64,000 bases of DNA from Banduia mediterranea (GTDB taxonomy: Bacteria; Pseudomonadota; Gammaproteobacteria; Nevskiales; Nevskiaceae). The notes under the pieces are model-generated. The model did not search any database. It saw nothing but the letters and a program-made list of their open reading frames with translations, and was not told the DNA's origin. This document shows positions 51,913-62,707 of the stretch, piece by piece (the stretch's first letter is position 1; each line of letters starts with the position of its first letter). A program made the translations under genes and the position numbers. Where the stretch lies: assembly GCF_031846245.1 (NCBI RefSeq), contig NZ_JAVRIC010000006.1:112536-176535 (forward strand), in the 5' to 3' direction.

Positions 51913-53223
51913 TCAATCGTTGCGGCTACGGGCTTGGATTCTGAGGCGCACGCGTTCGACCCGAGGGCCTTCCATTTCCAGGACTTCGATGCGCATGTCG
52001 TCGAACTCGGCGGTGTCGCCGTCGTGCGGCACACGGTCCAGATGCTGCATGACCAGGCCGCCGACGCTGTCGGCCTCGCCGGATTCGATTTCGTGGCCGA
52101 TCAGTCGCTCCAGGGTGATGATCGGCAGGGTGCCCCGGCCTTCGTAACTGCCGTCCGGCGCGAGCTTCCAGTCGTCGCGTGCGCGGCGGAATTCATCCTG
52201 GACACGGCCGAACAGCACGTCGAGCACGTGATCGAAGGTGACGAAGCCGAGCGGGCCGCCGCGCCGATCCACCACCAGCGCGAAGTGCGGATGACCGCGC
52301 AGGAAGCGGCGGAACAGGCCGGCGGCCGAATCGTCGCGGCTGACCACGGGGATGTCGCGCATGACTTCGCGGACATCGGTGAGTTCCGGGCGTTCCTGTA
52401 GCGCCGCGAACAAGTCCTTGAACAGCAGCAGGCCGACCGGGTTTTCGCGTCCATCCTCGCACACCGGATACCGCGAGAAGCGGTAGCGGGCGGCGATGCG
52501 CGCAATGTCCGGCAGCGGCATGTCCACATCGAGTATCACCGCGTCGGACCAGGGCCTCATCAGATCACCGGTCGCCAGATCGGAGATTTCCAGGGCATTG
52601 GTCAGCCAGTGCGTTTCCTGGCGCGAGAGTTCTCCGTGACGATGGCTGGCCAGCAACACTTTCTTGATCTCATCGGCGGAGTGCGCTTCGTCGCCTTCGT
52701 GAAGGATCTCGACGCCCAACAGGCGCAACAACAGATTGGCGCTGCCGTTGAGCAGGCGGATGAAGGGGTAGGCCAGCCAGTGGAACAGAAATAATGGCGT
52801 CGCCGTCCACAGCGAGATCGATGAGGGGTGGCGGATCGCGATGGACTTGGGCGCGAGCTCTCCGAGCACGATATGCAGGAAGGAGATCAAGCTGAACGCC
52901 AGCGCGAACGATGTGCCATGAATCGCTTCGGGCGAAGTCACGCCGAGTGCGGCCAGTGCCGGTTCGAGCACGCGCGCAAACGCCGGTTCGCCGATCCAGC
53001 CCAGGCCCAGCGAGGCCAGGGTGATGCCGAGCTGGCATGCGGAAAGATAGGCGTCCAGATTGGAGCGGACGCTGCGCAGCACGCGCGCAAAAATGCCGCC
53101 GTCCTCGGCCAGCTCCTCGGCCTGCGTCAGGCGCAGCTTGACGATCGCGAACTCGGCGGCGACGAAGAAGCCGTTCAGCAGCACCAATAACAGCGCGCCG
53201 AGCATCAGCTGCCAGTTGTCCAT
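51913..53223 (-). CDS. CNNM/CBS-domain membrane protein (TlyC/CorC-like)
   Basis: 436-aa protein: N-terminal DUF21/CNNM transmembrane domain (about residues 1-190; three to four helices, [15 protein letters not shown]), two CBS domains (about 215-335, with [14 protein letters not shown] and [17 protein letters not shown]), and a C-terminal CorC_HlyC domain ([17 protein letters not shown]). The family is tied to Mg2+/Co2+ transport or homeostasis; older labels call it hemolysin. Upstream on the same strand is suhB, whose stop lies 21 nt from this start, so co-transcription is possible. Confidence 0.9.
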   Translation of the reverse strand: MDNWQLMLGALLLVLLNGFFVAAEFAIVKLRLTQAEELAEDGGIFARVLRSVRSNLDAYLSACQLGITLASLGLGWIGEPAFARVLEPALAALGVTSPEAIHGTSFALAFSLISFLHIVLGELAPKSIAIRHPSSISLWTATPLFLFHWLAYPFIRLLNGSANLLLRLLGVEILHEGDEAHSADEIKKVLLASHRHGELSRQETHWLTNALEISDLATGDLMRPWSDAVILDVDMPLPDIARIAARYRFSRYPVCEDGRENPVGLLLFKDLFAALQERPELTDVREVMRDIPVVSRDDSAAGLFRRFLRGHPHFALVVDRRGGPLGFVTFDHVLDVLFGRVQDEFRRARDDWKLAPDGSYEGRGTLPIITLERLIGHEIESGEADSVGGLVMQHLDRVPHDGDTAEFDDMRIEVLEMEGPRVERVRLRIQARSRND

Positions 53224-53244
53224 CGGGGATACGGCGACTCGGTG

Positions 53245-54039
53245 CTAGGCGGCGTCGCTACGCAGCAGAGAAACCAGTGGGTCGTGCAGCTTGATGTTGG
53301 CGGCTACGACATTACCGGTCGCGAGCACGTCATCGCGACCGTACAGTTCGCTGACGACTCCGCCTGCCTCCCGCACCATGAGGATGCCGGCGGCGATATC
53401 CCAGGGTTTGAGGCCAAGCTCCCAGAAGCCGTCGAAGCGCCCCGTTGCCACGTAGGCCAGATCGAGAGCGGCCGAACCGGGGCGGCGGATCCCCGCAGTG
53501 CTGTCGAGCACATTGCCCAGCATCGGCATGTAGATCTCGCGTCGTTCCGGATTGCGGATCGGCATGCCGGTGCCGATCAGCGCTTCTTCCAGCGTCTTGG
53601 TACGGCTGCAGCGCAGTCGGCGATTGTTGAGCTGCGCGCCGCTGCCCTTGGACGCGGTGTACAGATCGCCGGGTTCCGGCGCGTAGATCACGCCGTGTTC
53701 GACCACGCCGCGCCGGACGATACCGATCGAGACGCAGTACTGCGGTACGCGATGCAGGAAATTGGTGGTGCCGTCGAGCGGATCGATGATCCAGGTGTAT
53801 TCGGCGTCATCCGGGTGGACTTCGCTGCCGCCGCCCTCCTCTGCGAGAATTGCGTGATCCGGATAGTAGCGACGGATCGTGCGGATGATCTCCGCTTCCG
53901 CGCCGCGATCCACTTCAGATACGAAATCGCTGGCACCCTTGGTCTGTACATTGAGCGATTCGACACGCTCGGAATGTCGCAGTATGAAATTGCCGGCCGC
54001 ACGGGCGGCGGTCACGGCGATATTGACCAACGGATGCAT
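53245..54039 (-). CDS. suhB: Inositol-1-monophosphatase / rRNA maturation factor SuhB
   Basis: 264-aa Mg2+-dependent phosphatase. Metal-site motifs: ILAEEGG (Glu), IIDPLDGTTNFLHRVPQYCV and the C-terminal ELGLKPWDIAAGILMVREAG. SuhB dephosphorylates inositol monophosphate and is also part of the rRNA antitermination complex. Divergent from trmJ with 38 bp between, the E. coli-like arrangement; ATG 54039 begins the usual MHPLVNIAVTAARAAG. Confidence 0.95.
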   Translation of the reverse strand: MHPLVNIAVTAARAAGNFILRHSERVESLNVQTKGASDFVSEVDRGAEAEIIRTIRRYYPDHAILAEEGGGSEVHPDDAEYTWIIDPLDGTTNFLHRVPQYCVSIGIVRRGVVEHGVIYAPEPGDLYTASKGSGAQLNNRRLRCSRTKTLEEALIGTGMPIRNPERREIYMPMLGNVLDSTAGIRRPGSAALDLAYVATGRFDGFWELGLKPWDIAAGILMVREAGGVVSELYGRDDVLATGNVVAANIKLHDPLVSLLRSDAA

Positions 54040-54077
54040 TGGAAAAGATGCGGTAAATGGCCGCGTAGGATAGCAGA

Positions 54078-54842
54078 ATGACCATGGAAACCGACGACGG
54101 CACGCGCGCCGGGGAGATTGCCGACGCGCTGTCGCGAATCCGCATCGTGTTGGTGGGCGTGCAGCACCCCGGCAATATCGGCGCCGCGGCGCGCGCCATG
54201 CTGACGATGGGCTTGACCGACCTGCGCCTGGTGGCGCCGCGCCAGTTGCCGGACGCGCAGTCCGTGGCCATGGCGTCTAGCGCCGCCAGCGTGCTCGAAC
54301 AGGCGCGCGTGCACCCGGATATTGCCGACGCGGTGGCGGACTGCACCCGCGTCTACGCCACCACGGCGCGCCGCCGCGACCTGTCGGTGCCATTCACCTC
54401 GCCGCGCCGCTTCGCCGAGGATGTGGCCGCGCAAGCGGTGCCCGGGCCGATCGCATTGCTGTTTGGTCCCGAGCGCGTCGGCCTCACCAACCAGCAGCTC
54501 GGCTATTGCCACGAGGCCATCGAAATTCCCGCCAATCCCGAATTCAGCTCGCTGAACCTGGCGGCTTCCGTGCAGGTGATGAGCTACGAACTGCGGCAGG
54601 CCGCGCTGGCGCTGAGGCCGGCACCGGCCGAGGCGCACCGGCCGGCACCGCAGGCCGGCATGGAGCTGTTCTACGAGCACCTGAACCGTGTGGCGATACG
54701 CATCGGTTTCATGGCCGCGGACAATCCACGGCGATTGCCGCTGCGCCTGCGGCGCCTGTATTCGCGCGCCGCACCGGACGACGACGAACTCAGCATTCTG
54801 CGCGGCATTCTGACCTGCGTGGAGCGCAAGCTGGACGCATGA
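54078..54842 (+). CDS. trmJ: tRNA (cytidine/uridine-2'-O-)-methyltransferase TrmJ
   Basis: 254-aa SPOUT enzyme that 2'-O-methylates residue 32 of the tRNA anticodon loop. N-terminal RIVLVGVQHPGNIGAAARAM; motif 2 GPIALLFGPERVGLTNQQL; motif 3 FSSLNLAASVQVMSYELRQA, forming the SAM knot. C-terminal helical tail (LYSRAAPDDDELSILRGILT) is diagnostic of TrmJ. ATGA overlap with the oxygenase gene downstream; divergent from suhB. Confidence 0.95.
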   Translation: MTMETDDGTRAGEIADALSRIRIVLVGVQHPGNIGAAARAMLTMGLTDLRLVAPRQLPDAQSVAMASSAASVLEQARVHPDIADAVADCTRVYATTARRRDLSVPFTSPRRFAEDVAAQAVPGPIALLFGPERVGLTNQQLGYCHEAIEIPANPEFSSLNLAASVQVMSYELRQAALALRPAPAEAHRPAPQAGMELFYEHLNRVAIRIGFMAADNPRRLPLRLRRLYSRAAPDDDELSILRGILTCVERKLDA

Positions 54843-55780
54843 ACGCGCGTTCCGTTCCGGTTCTGGACATCGGTCGCCTCGAACATGATCGCGAGCGCTT
54901 CGTGGCCGAACTCGGCGGCGCCTATCGCGAGTACGGATTCTGCTGTCTGCAGGGGCACGGGATTCCCGATGCACTGATCGATGAAGCCTACGCGGCCTTT
55001 CGCACGTTCTTCGAGCTGCCCGAGGCGATCAAGCTGCGCTATCGCGTGGCCGGTGGTGGCGGGGCGCGTGGCTATACCCCGTACAAGACCGAAACCGCGA
55101 GGCACGCGCAGCACGCCGATCTCAAGGAGTTCTGGCACATCGGCCGCGAGTTGCCGCCGGGCTCCCCGTACGGGGAGAAGCTGCCGCCGAACCTGTGGCC
55201 GGCCGAAGTGCCGGCGGTGCGTTCCACGGGTCATGCCCTGTATCAGGCGCTGGACGGGCTCGGACGGCGTGTGCTCAAGGCCCTGGCACTGCACCTGGAG
55301 CTGACTGCGGACTGGTTCGAGCCGCGTGTGGACCACGGCAATTCGATTCTGCGGGCGCTGCACTATCCACCGGTCAGCGAAACGGACCCGCCGAACGTGC
55401 GCGCGGGCGCCCACGAGGACATCAATCTGATCACCTTGCTGGTCGGCGCCAGCGATGCCGGGCTCGAAATCCTGACGCGCGAAGGTGACTGGCTGGCGGT
55501 GGCGCCGCCAGCGGACGCGATCGTGGTGAATATCGGCGACATGCTGCAGCGTCTGAGCAACCATGTGTTTCCGTCGACGACGCATCGCGTGGTGAACCCG
55601 GTGGGCGAGGCGGCGCGACGTTCGCGCTACTCGGTGCCGTTCTTTCTGCACCCGAACCCGGAGCTGCTGATCGAGACGCTGCCGCAGTGCGTCGATGCCG
55701 CGCACCCGAACCGTTATCCCCGGCCGATCACGGCGGACGATTACCTGATGCAGCGCCTGCGCGAAATTCGCCTGCTGTAA
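54839..55780 (+). CDS. 2OG-Fe(II) oxygenase of the isopenicillin N synthase family
   Basis: 313 aa, jelly-roll non-haem iron dioxygenase. N-terminal DIOX_N-like region (VPVLDIGRLEHDR, YGFCCLQGHGIPDALIDEA). Iron ligands His192 and Asp194 in AHEDINLIT and His249 in STTHRVV; the 2-oxoglutarate/substrate Arg263-x-Ser265 in RSRYSVPFF. Substrate unknown; bacterial members act on small molecules, and nothing around it resembles an antibiotic cluster. Start ATG 54839 overlaps trmJ (ATGA), so it is translationally coupled to a tRNA methylase and precedes ilvH. Confidence 0.88.
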   Translation: MNARSVPVLDIGRLEHDRERFVAELGGAYREYGFCCLQGHGIPDALIDEAYAAFRTFFELPEAIKLRYRVAGGGGARGYTPYKTETARHAQHADLKEFWHIGRELPPGSPYGEKLPPNLWPAEVPAVRSTGHALYQALDGLGRRVLKALALHLELTADWFEPRVDHGNSILRALHYPPVSETDPPNVRAGAHEDINLITLLVGASDAGLEILTREGDWLAVAPPADAIVVNIGDMLQRLSNHVFPSTTHRVVNPVGEAARRSRYSVPFFLHPNPELLIETLPQCVDAAHPNRYPRPITADDYLMQRLREIRLL

Positions 55781-55869
55781 GCCGAGCCCGGGGCAAATCG
55801 CGCAAAGCCGCCTCGTCACTGGCCTTCGGGCTTGATTTGAGGAAGCCGGGCGAGTACTTTGCGCGCCCT

Positions 55870-57439
<1,570 letters not shown>

Positions 57440-57489
57440 TCGGTTCGATCAAGTCCTCCCCGGTCCTGTTGCACGACTGAATCGATCGT

Positions 57490-58110
57490 ATGCAGCGATC
57501 CTTTCTGCCGATGCTCGGCATGGCCCGGGAGGGCTGGCTGCCGCTGACGTTCCTGCTGGCCGCCTCGTCCGTGGTGCTGTCGCACGGTCATCCGCTGGTG
57601 GCGACGTTCGCGGTGCTGGGCGTTGCGCTGGTTGCAGGGTTCTTTCAGGAACCCGAGCGCAACATCCCGGCGTCTGCCCTGAGCGTGGTGTCCCCGGTCA
57701 GCGGGCGCGTGATCTCGATCGGCGATCGCAGTTGCTCGGTGCTGGATCGCTCCGCGCTGTCGGTGCGCATCCGTGTCAATCCGTTTGGCGGCTATGCCTT
57801 GCGCGCGCCGGTTGAAGGCGTGCTGCGCGAACCGCCGCACGCCAGCAGTGGGCGCTGTTCGTCCTGGGTGCGCACCGATGAAGGCGAGGACATTGCCCTG
57901 TGCGTCACCTGCGGATCGATGCTGGGCCAGCGCCCTTTGGGTTTTGGCTACGGTCAGCGTGTCGGACACGGGCGCCGCAGCGGTGCACGGCGCTTCGCGC
58001 TGGAAGTGGAATTGCTGCTGCCGGCGGCGTCTCGCCTCGCAGTCAAGGCCGGCGACCGCGTAACATCGGGTGAGTCGATCATCGTCCATCTGCCCGGCCG
58101 GAGCACCTGA
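57490..58110 (+). CDS. Phosphatidylserine decarboxylase-like protein lacking active-site residues
   Basis: 206 aa of the short Psd type: an N-terminal transmembrane segment (about 17-50), then a Psd core (FFQEPERN, VVSPVSGRVISIG). The usual S-P-F-D-V-H-V-N-R motif with catalytic Asp/His reads NPFGGYALR (97-105), and the autocleavage Phe-Gly-Ser-Arg that makes the pyruvoyl group reads RFALEVEL (168-175). Both essential residues are gone, although the fold-defining ends (AGDRVTSGESIIVHLP) remain. The position between ilvC and pssA is where psd sits in related bacteria. It may be a dead enzyme kept for a structural reason, or active through an unknown residue set. Confidence 0.7.
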   Translation: MQRSFLPMLGMAREGWLPLTFLLAASSVVLSHGHPLVATFAVLGVALVAGFFQEPERNIPASALSVVSPVSGRVISIGDRSCSVLDRSALSVRIRVNPFGGYALRAPVEGVLREPPHASSGRCSSWVRTDEGEDIALCVTCGSMLGQRPLGFGYGQRVGHGRRSGARRFALEVELLLPAASRLAVKAGDRVTSGESIIVHLPGRST

Positions 58111-58111
58111 C

Positions 58112-58885
58112 ATGGAAGAGCAGGACAGCAGCAAGTCGCAGCGCAAGGGTATCTACCTGCTGCCGAACCTGTTCACTACGGCCACGCTGTTCGGCGGCTT
58201 CTACGCCATCATCGCGGGCCTGGGCGGGCGCTTCTCGGAAGCGGCGATCGCGATACTCGCGGCGATGATCGCCGATTCCCTGGACGGACGCATCGCGCGT
58301 CTCACCAATACCCAGAGCGATTTCGGCAAGGAATACGATTCGCTGTGCGACATGGTCGCGTTCGGCGTCGCCGCCGGCATCGTCATCTACGCCTACAGCC
58401 TGCATTACCTGTCGGAACAGCAGTGGCTCGGCGGCAAGCTCGGCTGGGTGCTGGCGTTTGCCTACACCGCCTGCGCGGCTTTGCGACTGGCCCGCTTCAA
58501 CACGCTCACCGCGATCAGCGGCGGCAAGAACGATTTCTTTGGTTTGCCGAGTCCGGCTGCGGCGGCCGTGGTGAGCTTTTTCGTGTGGAGCGCCAACAGT
58601 TGGGGCTTCACCGGCGAACAGGTGCTGTTTCTGGCTTGCATCATCACGCTCGGTTCCGGTCTGCTGATGATCAGCAGCATTCGTTACGCCAGTTTCAAGA
58701 AGCTCAATCTGACGGCGCGAATGCGTTTTCTGCCGTTTGCCGCGGTGATTGGCGGCTTCGCCCTGATTCTGATCAATCCGCCGAACATCCTGTTTCTGCT
58801 GTTTCTGACCTATGCGCTGTCGGGCCCGGTGCTGACGCTGTGGCGCCGTCGACAATCGCGTGCCGTGCTTGGCAAGGACGGCTGA
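58112..58885 (+). CDS. pssA: CDP-diacylglycerol--serine O-phosphatidyltransferase
   Basis: 257-aa membrane enzyme making phosphatidylserine, the precursor of phosphatidylethanolamine. CDP-alcohol phosphatidyltransferase motif from Asp to Asp: ADSLDGRIARL and DFGKEYDSLCD (D-G-x2-A-R-x8-G-x3-D-x3-D). About six to seven transmembrane helices. ATG 58112 begins MEEQDSSKSQRKGIYLLPNL and follows the psd-like stop by 1 nt. The -35 of the leuA promoter lies within its last codons. Confidence 0.93.
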   Translation: MEEQDSSKSQRKGIYLLPNLFTTATLFGGFYAIIAGLGGRFSEAAIAILAAMIADSLDGRIARLTNTQSDFGKEYDSLCDMVAFGVAAGIVIYAYSLHYLSEQQWLGGKLGWVLAFAYTACAALRLARFNTLTAISGGKNDFFGLPSPAAAAVVSFFVWSANSWGFTGEQVLFLACIITLGSGLLMISSIRYASFKKLNLTARMRFLPFAAVIGGFALILINPPNILFLLFLTYALSGPVLTLWRRRQSRAVLGKDG

Positions 58886-58897
58886 GGGGGCTATAGT
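58869..58897 (+). promoter_or_regulatory. Sigma-70 promoter upstream of the leuA leader
   Basis: TTGGCA (58869-58874), a 17-nt spacer and TATAGT (58892-58897), each box one base from consensus. Predicted start is near 58904, only a few bases before the leader ATG (58907), so the leader mRNA would be almost leaderless. The -35 overlaps the end of pssA. Confidence 0.7.
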
Positions 58898-58906
58898 GCT
58901 GCCGCC

Positions 58907-59005
58907 ATGCATTTTCCCAGCGGCCATCAGAGTGTTTGCGTCGTGCCTTCCGGCACGCGGCCGCTTGTGCTTGCCAGCCTGCTCGCGCTTCGACTTCTGC
59001 CCTAG
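58907..59005 (+). CDS. Leucine-rich leader peptide of leuA
   Basis: 32-codon open frame, ATG 58907 to TAG 59003-59005. Its last 13 sense codons carry seven leucines (RPLVLASLLALRLLP), four of them CTT, a rare codon in GC-rich DNA. A 14-bp perfect palindrome (CTGCCCTAGGGCAG, 58997-59010) spans the stop codon, and further hairpins follow before leuA. These are the hallmarks of a leuL-type transcription-attenuation leader, in which ribosome stalling at Leu codons decides downstream RNA folding. No homology search was possible; the call is by position, composition and structure. Confidence 0.7.
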   Translation: MHFPSGHQSVCVVPSGTRPLVLASLLALRLLP

Positions 59006-59026
59006 GGCAGATAATCTCGAACGGCC

Positions 59027-59105
59027 GCACGGGGCCCACACACCGTGCACTCATCCCGAATTCACCGCCGCCAACTCACACTGAGGCGCGGCCGTCTGGT
59101 GTGAG
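59027..59105 (+). promoter_or_regulatory. Candidate attenuator hairpins between leader and leuA
   Basis: GCACGG (59027-59032) pairs with CCGTGC (59043-59048). ctcacac (59075-59081) pairs with gtgtgag (59099-59105), 7 bp around a GC-rich loop. Neither is followed by a clear U-run, so termination might depend on Rho or on sequestering the leuA ribosome site (AGGA at 59129-59132). Pairings are seen; the mechanism is inferred. Confidence 0.45.
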
Positions 59106-59141
59106 CCTGTCCGCCGGACCGACAGTACAGGAAGCAGAGTC

Positions 59142-60848
59142 ATGGCAATGTTGAGCGAACCCTCCCGGAAATACCGTCCGTTCACCCCGATCGGTCTGAA
59201 AGACCGCCGCTGGCCGGATGCCGTCATCACGCGCCCGCCGGTGTGGGCCAGCGTGGATCTGCGCGACGGCAATCAGGCGCTGATCGAGCCAATGAACCGC
59301 GAGCGCAAGCTGCGCATGTTCGAACTGCTCGTGCAGATCGGTTTCAAAGAGATCGAGGTTGGCTTTCCGAGCGCCTCGCAGACCGAATTCGATTTCATTC
59401 GCAGCCTGATCGAGCAAGACCGTATTCCCGAGGACGTCACCATCCAGGTGCTGACGCAGGCGCGCGAGCACCTGATCGAGCGCAGCTTCGAATCGGTGAA
59501 GGGCGCGCGACGCGTCATCGTTCATGTCTACAACGCCGTGGCGCCGGTGATGCGCCAGGTGGTATTCGACATGAGCGAGGATCAGGTCATCGACGAGATC
59601 GCCGTGCCGCATGCACGTCTGGTCAAGCAACTGGCCGAGCGCCAGCCGGATACCGACTGGGTCTTCGAGTATTCGCCGGAGATGTTCTCGAGTGCCGAAC
59701 TCGAGTTCTCCAAGCGCATCGTCGACGCGGTGACCGAAGTCTGGGCGCCGACACCGGAGCGCAAGTGCATCATCAACCTGCCGTCGACGGTGGAATGCTC
59801 GCAGCCCAATGTGTTCGCCGACATGATCGAGTGGATGGACCGCAACCTGGCACGCCGCGACTCGATCGTGCTGTCGGTGCATCCGCACAATGACCGTGGC
59901 ACCGGCACCGCCGCGGCCGAGTTCGCGATCATGGCCGGAATCGATCGTGTCGAAGGCTGCCTGTTCGGCAATGGCGAACGCACCGGCAATGTCGATATCG
60001 TCAATATCGCGCTGAACATGTATTCGCAGGGTGTCGCGCCGGGCCTGGACTTCTCCGACATCGACGCGATCCGCAGCACCGTCGAATACTGCAACCAGTT
60101 GCCGGTGCATCCGCGCCATCCCTACGTTGGCGATCTGGTCTATACCTCGTTCTCCGGATCGCATCAGGATGCGATCAAGAAGGCCTTCGGCGCGCGATCC
60201 GAGGACGATGTCTGGGTGATGCCATATCTGCCACTCGATCCCAAGGATCTCGGCCGCAGCTACGAAGCCGTGATCCGCGTCAATTCGCAGTCCGGCAAGG
60301 GCGGTATCAGCTATTTGCTGGAGCACGAATACGGTCTCAATCTGCCGCGCCGCCTGCAGATCGAATTCAGCCAGGTGGTGCAGGAAGTCACTGATGCCAC
60401 CGGCAAGGAAGTCAGTGCCGCGCAGATCTGGGACGTGTTCGAGACCGAGTATCTCGGCACCGAGGACACCTATGGCTATGTCGCGCACCATCTGGTCGAG
60501 GACTCCACTGCCGATCAGGTGGAGCTTTCGACCGAGATCACCGTGAACGGTCAGCGCCAGAAGCTGAGCGGGCGCGGCAATGGGCCAATCGATGCCTTCG
60601 TGCAGGGCCTGTCCCGCCTGTGCGGAGAGCCGATCACATTCGTCGACTATCACGAACATTCGATCGGCAGCGGCGCCGATGCCACGGCCGTGACCTACAT
60701 CGAACTGCGCGTCGGCGATGGCAAGGCCCTGTTCGGTGTCGGCCGCGATCCGAATATCGTCACGTCCTCGCTCAAGGCGGTGCTGTCCGGCGTCAACCGC
60801 ACCTTGCGTGCGCGCCCGCAGTTGGCCAGGGCGGTCGGAATGTCGTGA
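59142..60848 (+). CDS. leuA: 2-isopropylmalate synthase
   Basis: 568 aa; condenses acetyl-CoA with 2-oxoisovalerate, the first committed step of leucine synthesis. Catalytic domain with [14 protein letters not shown] (metal Asp, Arg), [14 protein letters not shown], and the His pair [11 protein letters not shown]; the [10 protein letters not shown] loop; C-terminal regulatory domain ([20 protein letters not shown]) that binds leucine. Type of LeuA with an N-terminal [15 protein letters not shown] extension. AGGA is 9 nt before ATG 59142. Preceded by the leader region; overlaps the GNAT gene (GTGA). Confidence 0.96.
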   Translation: MAMLSEPSRKYRPFTPIGLKDRRWPDAVITRPPVWASVDLRDGNQALIEPMNRERKLRMFELLVQIGFKEIEVGFPSASQTEFDFIRSLIEQDRIPEDVTIQVLTQAREHLIERSFESVKGARRVIVHVYNAVAPVMRQVVFDMSEDQVIDEIAVPHARLVKQLAERQPDTDWVFEYSPEMFSSAELEFSKRIVDAVTEVWAPTPERKCIINLPSTVECSQPNVFADMIEWMDRNLARRDSIVLSVHPHNDRGTGTAAAEFAIMAGIDRVEGCLFGNGERTGNVDIVNIALNMYSQGVAPGLDFSDIDAIRSTVEYCNQLPVHPRHPYVGDLVYTSFSGSHQDAIKKAFGARSEDDVWVMPYLPLDPKDLGRSYEAVIRVNSQSGKGGISYLLEHEYGLNLPRRLQIEFSQVVQEVTDATGKEVSAAQIWDVFETEYLGTEDTYGYVAHHLVEDSTADQVELSTEITVNGQRQKLSGRGNGPIDAFVQGLSRLCGEPITFVDYHEHSIGSGADATAVTYIELRVGDGKALFGVGRDPNIVTSSLKAVLSGVNRTLRARPQLARAVGMS

Positions 60849-61369
60849 CCGAAGCTCCGTCCGAACTGCTTACATCGCGCTTGCGGCTGTGCCCGCTGAG
60901 CGAGCGGGATATCGACGTCCTGCACGCGATCTGGACAGAGCCGGGCGTGCGACGCTTTCTTTGGGATGACCGTCGGCTGTCGCGCCACGAGACCCGCGAT
61001 TTCGTGGCGCGGAGCAGCTATCTGTTGCCGACCGAAGGGGTCGGCCTGTGGCTGGCGCGGGAACGCGGCGGAGAGGCCGTGGGCTTCGGAGGCTTCTGGA
61101 GTCTGGAAGGCAGTGGCGATCTCGAGCTGATCTACGGCGTGCGCGACACCAAGCTCGGGCAAGGCTACGGGCGGGAGATCGTGCGGCCCTTGCTTCGTTA
61201 CGGCTTCGAGCAGCTTGGGCTAGAGGACATTCGAGCCAGCACCGATGTGCCCAACACCGCTTCGATCCGGCTGCTCAAGGGCTTCGGCTTTCTCCAGTTC
61301 CAGCGTTTGGGGGACTCGGTGCGGTTCCGGTTGCCGCGCGGGGTTTACACCGGGCGCGCTGTTGCCTGA
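60845..61369 (+). CDS. GNAT family N-acetyltransferase (RimJ/RimL-like)
   Basis: 174 aa from GTG 60845, which overlaps the leuA stop. RimJ/RimL-type fold: [20 protein letters not shown] at the start, the acetyl-CoA loop as [15 protein letters not shown], and the C-terminal [17 protein letters not shown]. Substrate unknown; probably acetylates a protein N-terminus or a small amine. Co-translated with leuA, a link that may be only transcriptional. Confidence 0.88.
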   Translation: MTEAPSELLTSRLRLCPLSERDIDVLHAIWTEPGVRRFLWDDRRLSRHETRDFVARSSYLLPTEGVGLWLARERGGEAVGFGGFWSLEGSGDLELIYGVRDTKLGQGYGREIVRPLLRYGFEQLGLEDIRASTDVPNTASIRLLKGFGFLQFQRLGDSVRFRLPRGVYTGRAVA

Positions 61370-61445
61370 GCTGGTAGAAGCCGATTGCGGATAATGTTCC
61401 GCCACTGTTCTGACCCGGACGCCCCGGACCGGTAGAATCCCGCCC

Positions 61446-62228
61446 ATGGACGAGTTGCGCCGCCGGCAATATCTCAAGGCACTGGGACTGGACCTCTGGC
61501 TGTCGCGCGACACGCCGGATCCCCTGGCTGTGGCCGAGGCGCCGCCTGCGCCCGTCGGTGTACGGCGCGCAGTGTCCGAGGTGCGCGAGGCGAGGCTAGC
61601 AACGCCAGCCCCCGAACCGGCACCGGAAGCTCCGCCCGCCACCGCGCCACCGATCGAAGTCCCGCAGGACTGGACCCGCGCGCGCGCCCTGGTCGCGGAC
61701 TGCCGCCGCTGCCGCCTGTGCGAGACACGCACTCAGACCGTGTTCGGCGTGGGTGTCGAAGCGGCCTCGCTGATGGTCATTGGTGAAGGTCCGGGCGCCG
61801 AGGAGGATGCCCGCGGCGAGCCGTTTGTCGGCCGCGCCGGACGGCTGCTCGATGAGATGCTCAAGAGCATCGAGCACTCGCGAGGTACTGACAGCTATAT
61901 CGCCAACGTCGTGAAGTGCCGTCCGCCGAACAACCGCGACCCGCAGCCCGACGAAGCCGAAGCCTGCCGTCCCTACCTGGAAGCCCAGCTCAAGCTGGTC
62001 AAGCCCAAGCTGATCCTCGCCGTGGGCCGCGTCGCCGCGCAGCGCCTGTTGCAGACCGATACGCCGTTGTCGCGTCTGCGTGGTCAGCTGCACCACTGGG
62101 GGCCGGACCGGACGCCCCTGTGGATCACCTATCATCCGGCCTATCTGCTGCGCAGCCCGCGCGAGAAAGCCAAGGCCTGGGCCGACCTCAAGTTCGTGAG
62201 CCGTTTCCTGGGTGAAGCAGCGTCATGA
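61446..62228 (+). CDS. Uracil-DNA glycosylase family 4 (Fe-S)
   Basis: 260-aa glycosylase that removes uracil from DNA. After a Pro/Ala-rich N-terminal tail (about 25-75) the core begins with the Fe-S cysteines CRRCRLC, continues with motif [21 protein letters not shown], a Cys in [11 protein letters not shown] and ACRPYL, and motif [10 protein letters not shown]. The family normally starts close to the cysteines; the extended N-terminus resembles the one in beta/gammaproteobacterial homologues fused near rimI. ATGA overlap with rimI. Confidence 0.93.
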   Translation: MDELRRRQYLKALGLDLWLSRDTPDPLAVAEAPPAPVGVRRAVSEVREARLATPAPEPAPEAPPATAPPIEVPQDWTRARALVADCRRCRLCETRTQTVFGVGVEAASLMVIGEGPGAEEDARGEPFVGRAGRLLDEMLKSIEHSRGTDSYIANVVKCRPPNNRDPQPDEAEACRPYLEAQLKLVKPKLILAVGRVAAQRLLQTDTPLSRLRGQLHHWGPDRTPLWITYHPAYLLRSPREKAKAWADLKFVSRFLGEAAS

Positions 62229-62707
62229 GTGCCTGCCCGGACAGTCCTGCGGAATCGGCACCGCTGCGTCTGCTGCCGATGCATCCGGAACATCTGCCGC
62301 AGGTACTGGCTATCGAGCGGCGGGTCTACGCTTTTCCCTGGAGCGAGGGCATTTTCCGAGACTGTCTGCGCGCTGGTTACAGCGCCTGGGTGGTGGTCAA
62401 CAGCCTCGGCGAAGTGCAGGGCTATGGCCTGCTGACGATGGCCGTCGGCGAAGCCCATCTGTTGAATCTGTGCGTATCGCCCGAGCGGCAGCGCCAGGGC
62501 ATCGCGCGTTTCGTTCTGGAACACTTGATGAGGCTGGCGCGCGCGGCGAACTGCACGGTGATGCTGCTGGAGGTGCGCCGTAGCAACAAGGCGGCGATGG
62601 CGCTGTACGAGGCCTATGGCTTTCAACGGGTGGGCCTGCGCAAGAACTATTACCCGGCCGAGCAGGGGCGCGAGGACGCTTTCGTCTATGCCCACGACTT
62701 CGACTGA
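62225..62707 (+). CDS. rimI: Ribosomal-protein-alanine N-acetyltransferase RimI
   Basis: 160-aa GNAT that acetylates the N-terminal alanine of ribosomal protein S18. LRLLPMHPEHLPQVLAIERR then YAFPWSEGIFRDCL at the N-terminus; the acetyl-CoA loop ERQRQGIARFVLEHL (Arg/Gln-x-x-Gly-x-Gly/Ala); VRRSNKAAMALYEAYGFQ; and the catalytic-region KNYYPAEQGREDAFVY. Overlaps udg (ATGA) and overlaps the transporter gene by 20 nt. Confidence 0.94.
   Translation: MSACPDSPAESAPLRLLPMHPEHLPQVLAIERRVYAFPWSEGIFRDCLRAGYSAWVVVNSLGEVQGYGLLTMAVGEAHLLNLCVSPERQRQGIARFVLEHLMRLARAANCTVMLLEVRRSNKAAMALYEAYGFQRVGLRKNYYPAEQGREDAFVYAHDFD

Noticed and set aside
51913..53223. Haemolysin
   Set aside because: The TlyC label is historical; the CNNM, CBS and CorC_HlyC domain order points to ion homeostasis, not to a toxin.
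54839..55780. Antibiotic (isopenicillin) biosynthesis gene
   Set aside because: Only the general oxygenase fold and iron site match; no peptide synthetase or other cluster genes nearby, so only the family is given.
59076..60659. 527-codon minus-strand frame opposite leuA
   Set aside because: Antisense of leuA with its catalytic and regulatory domains intact.
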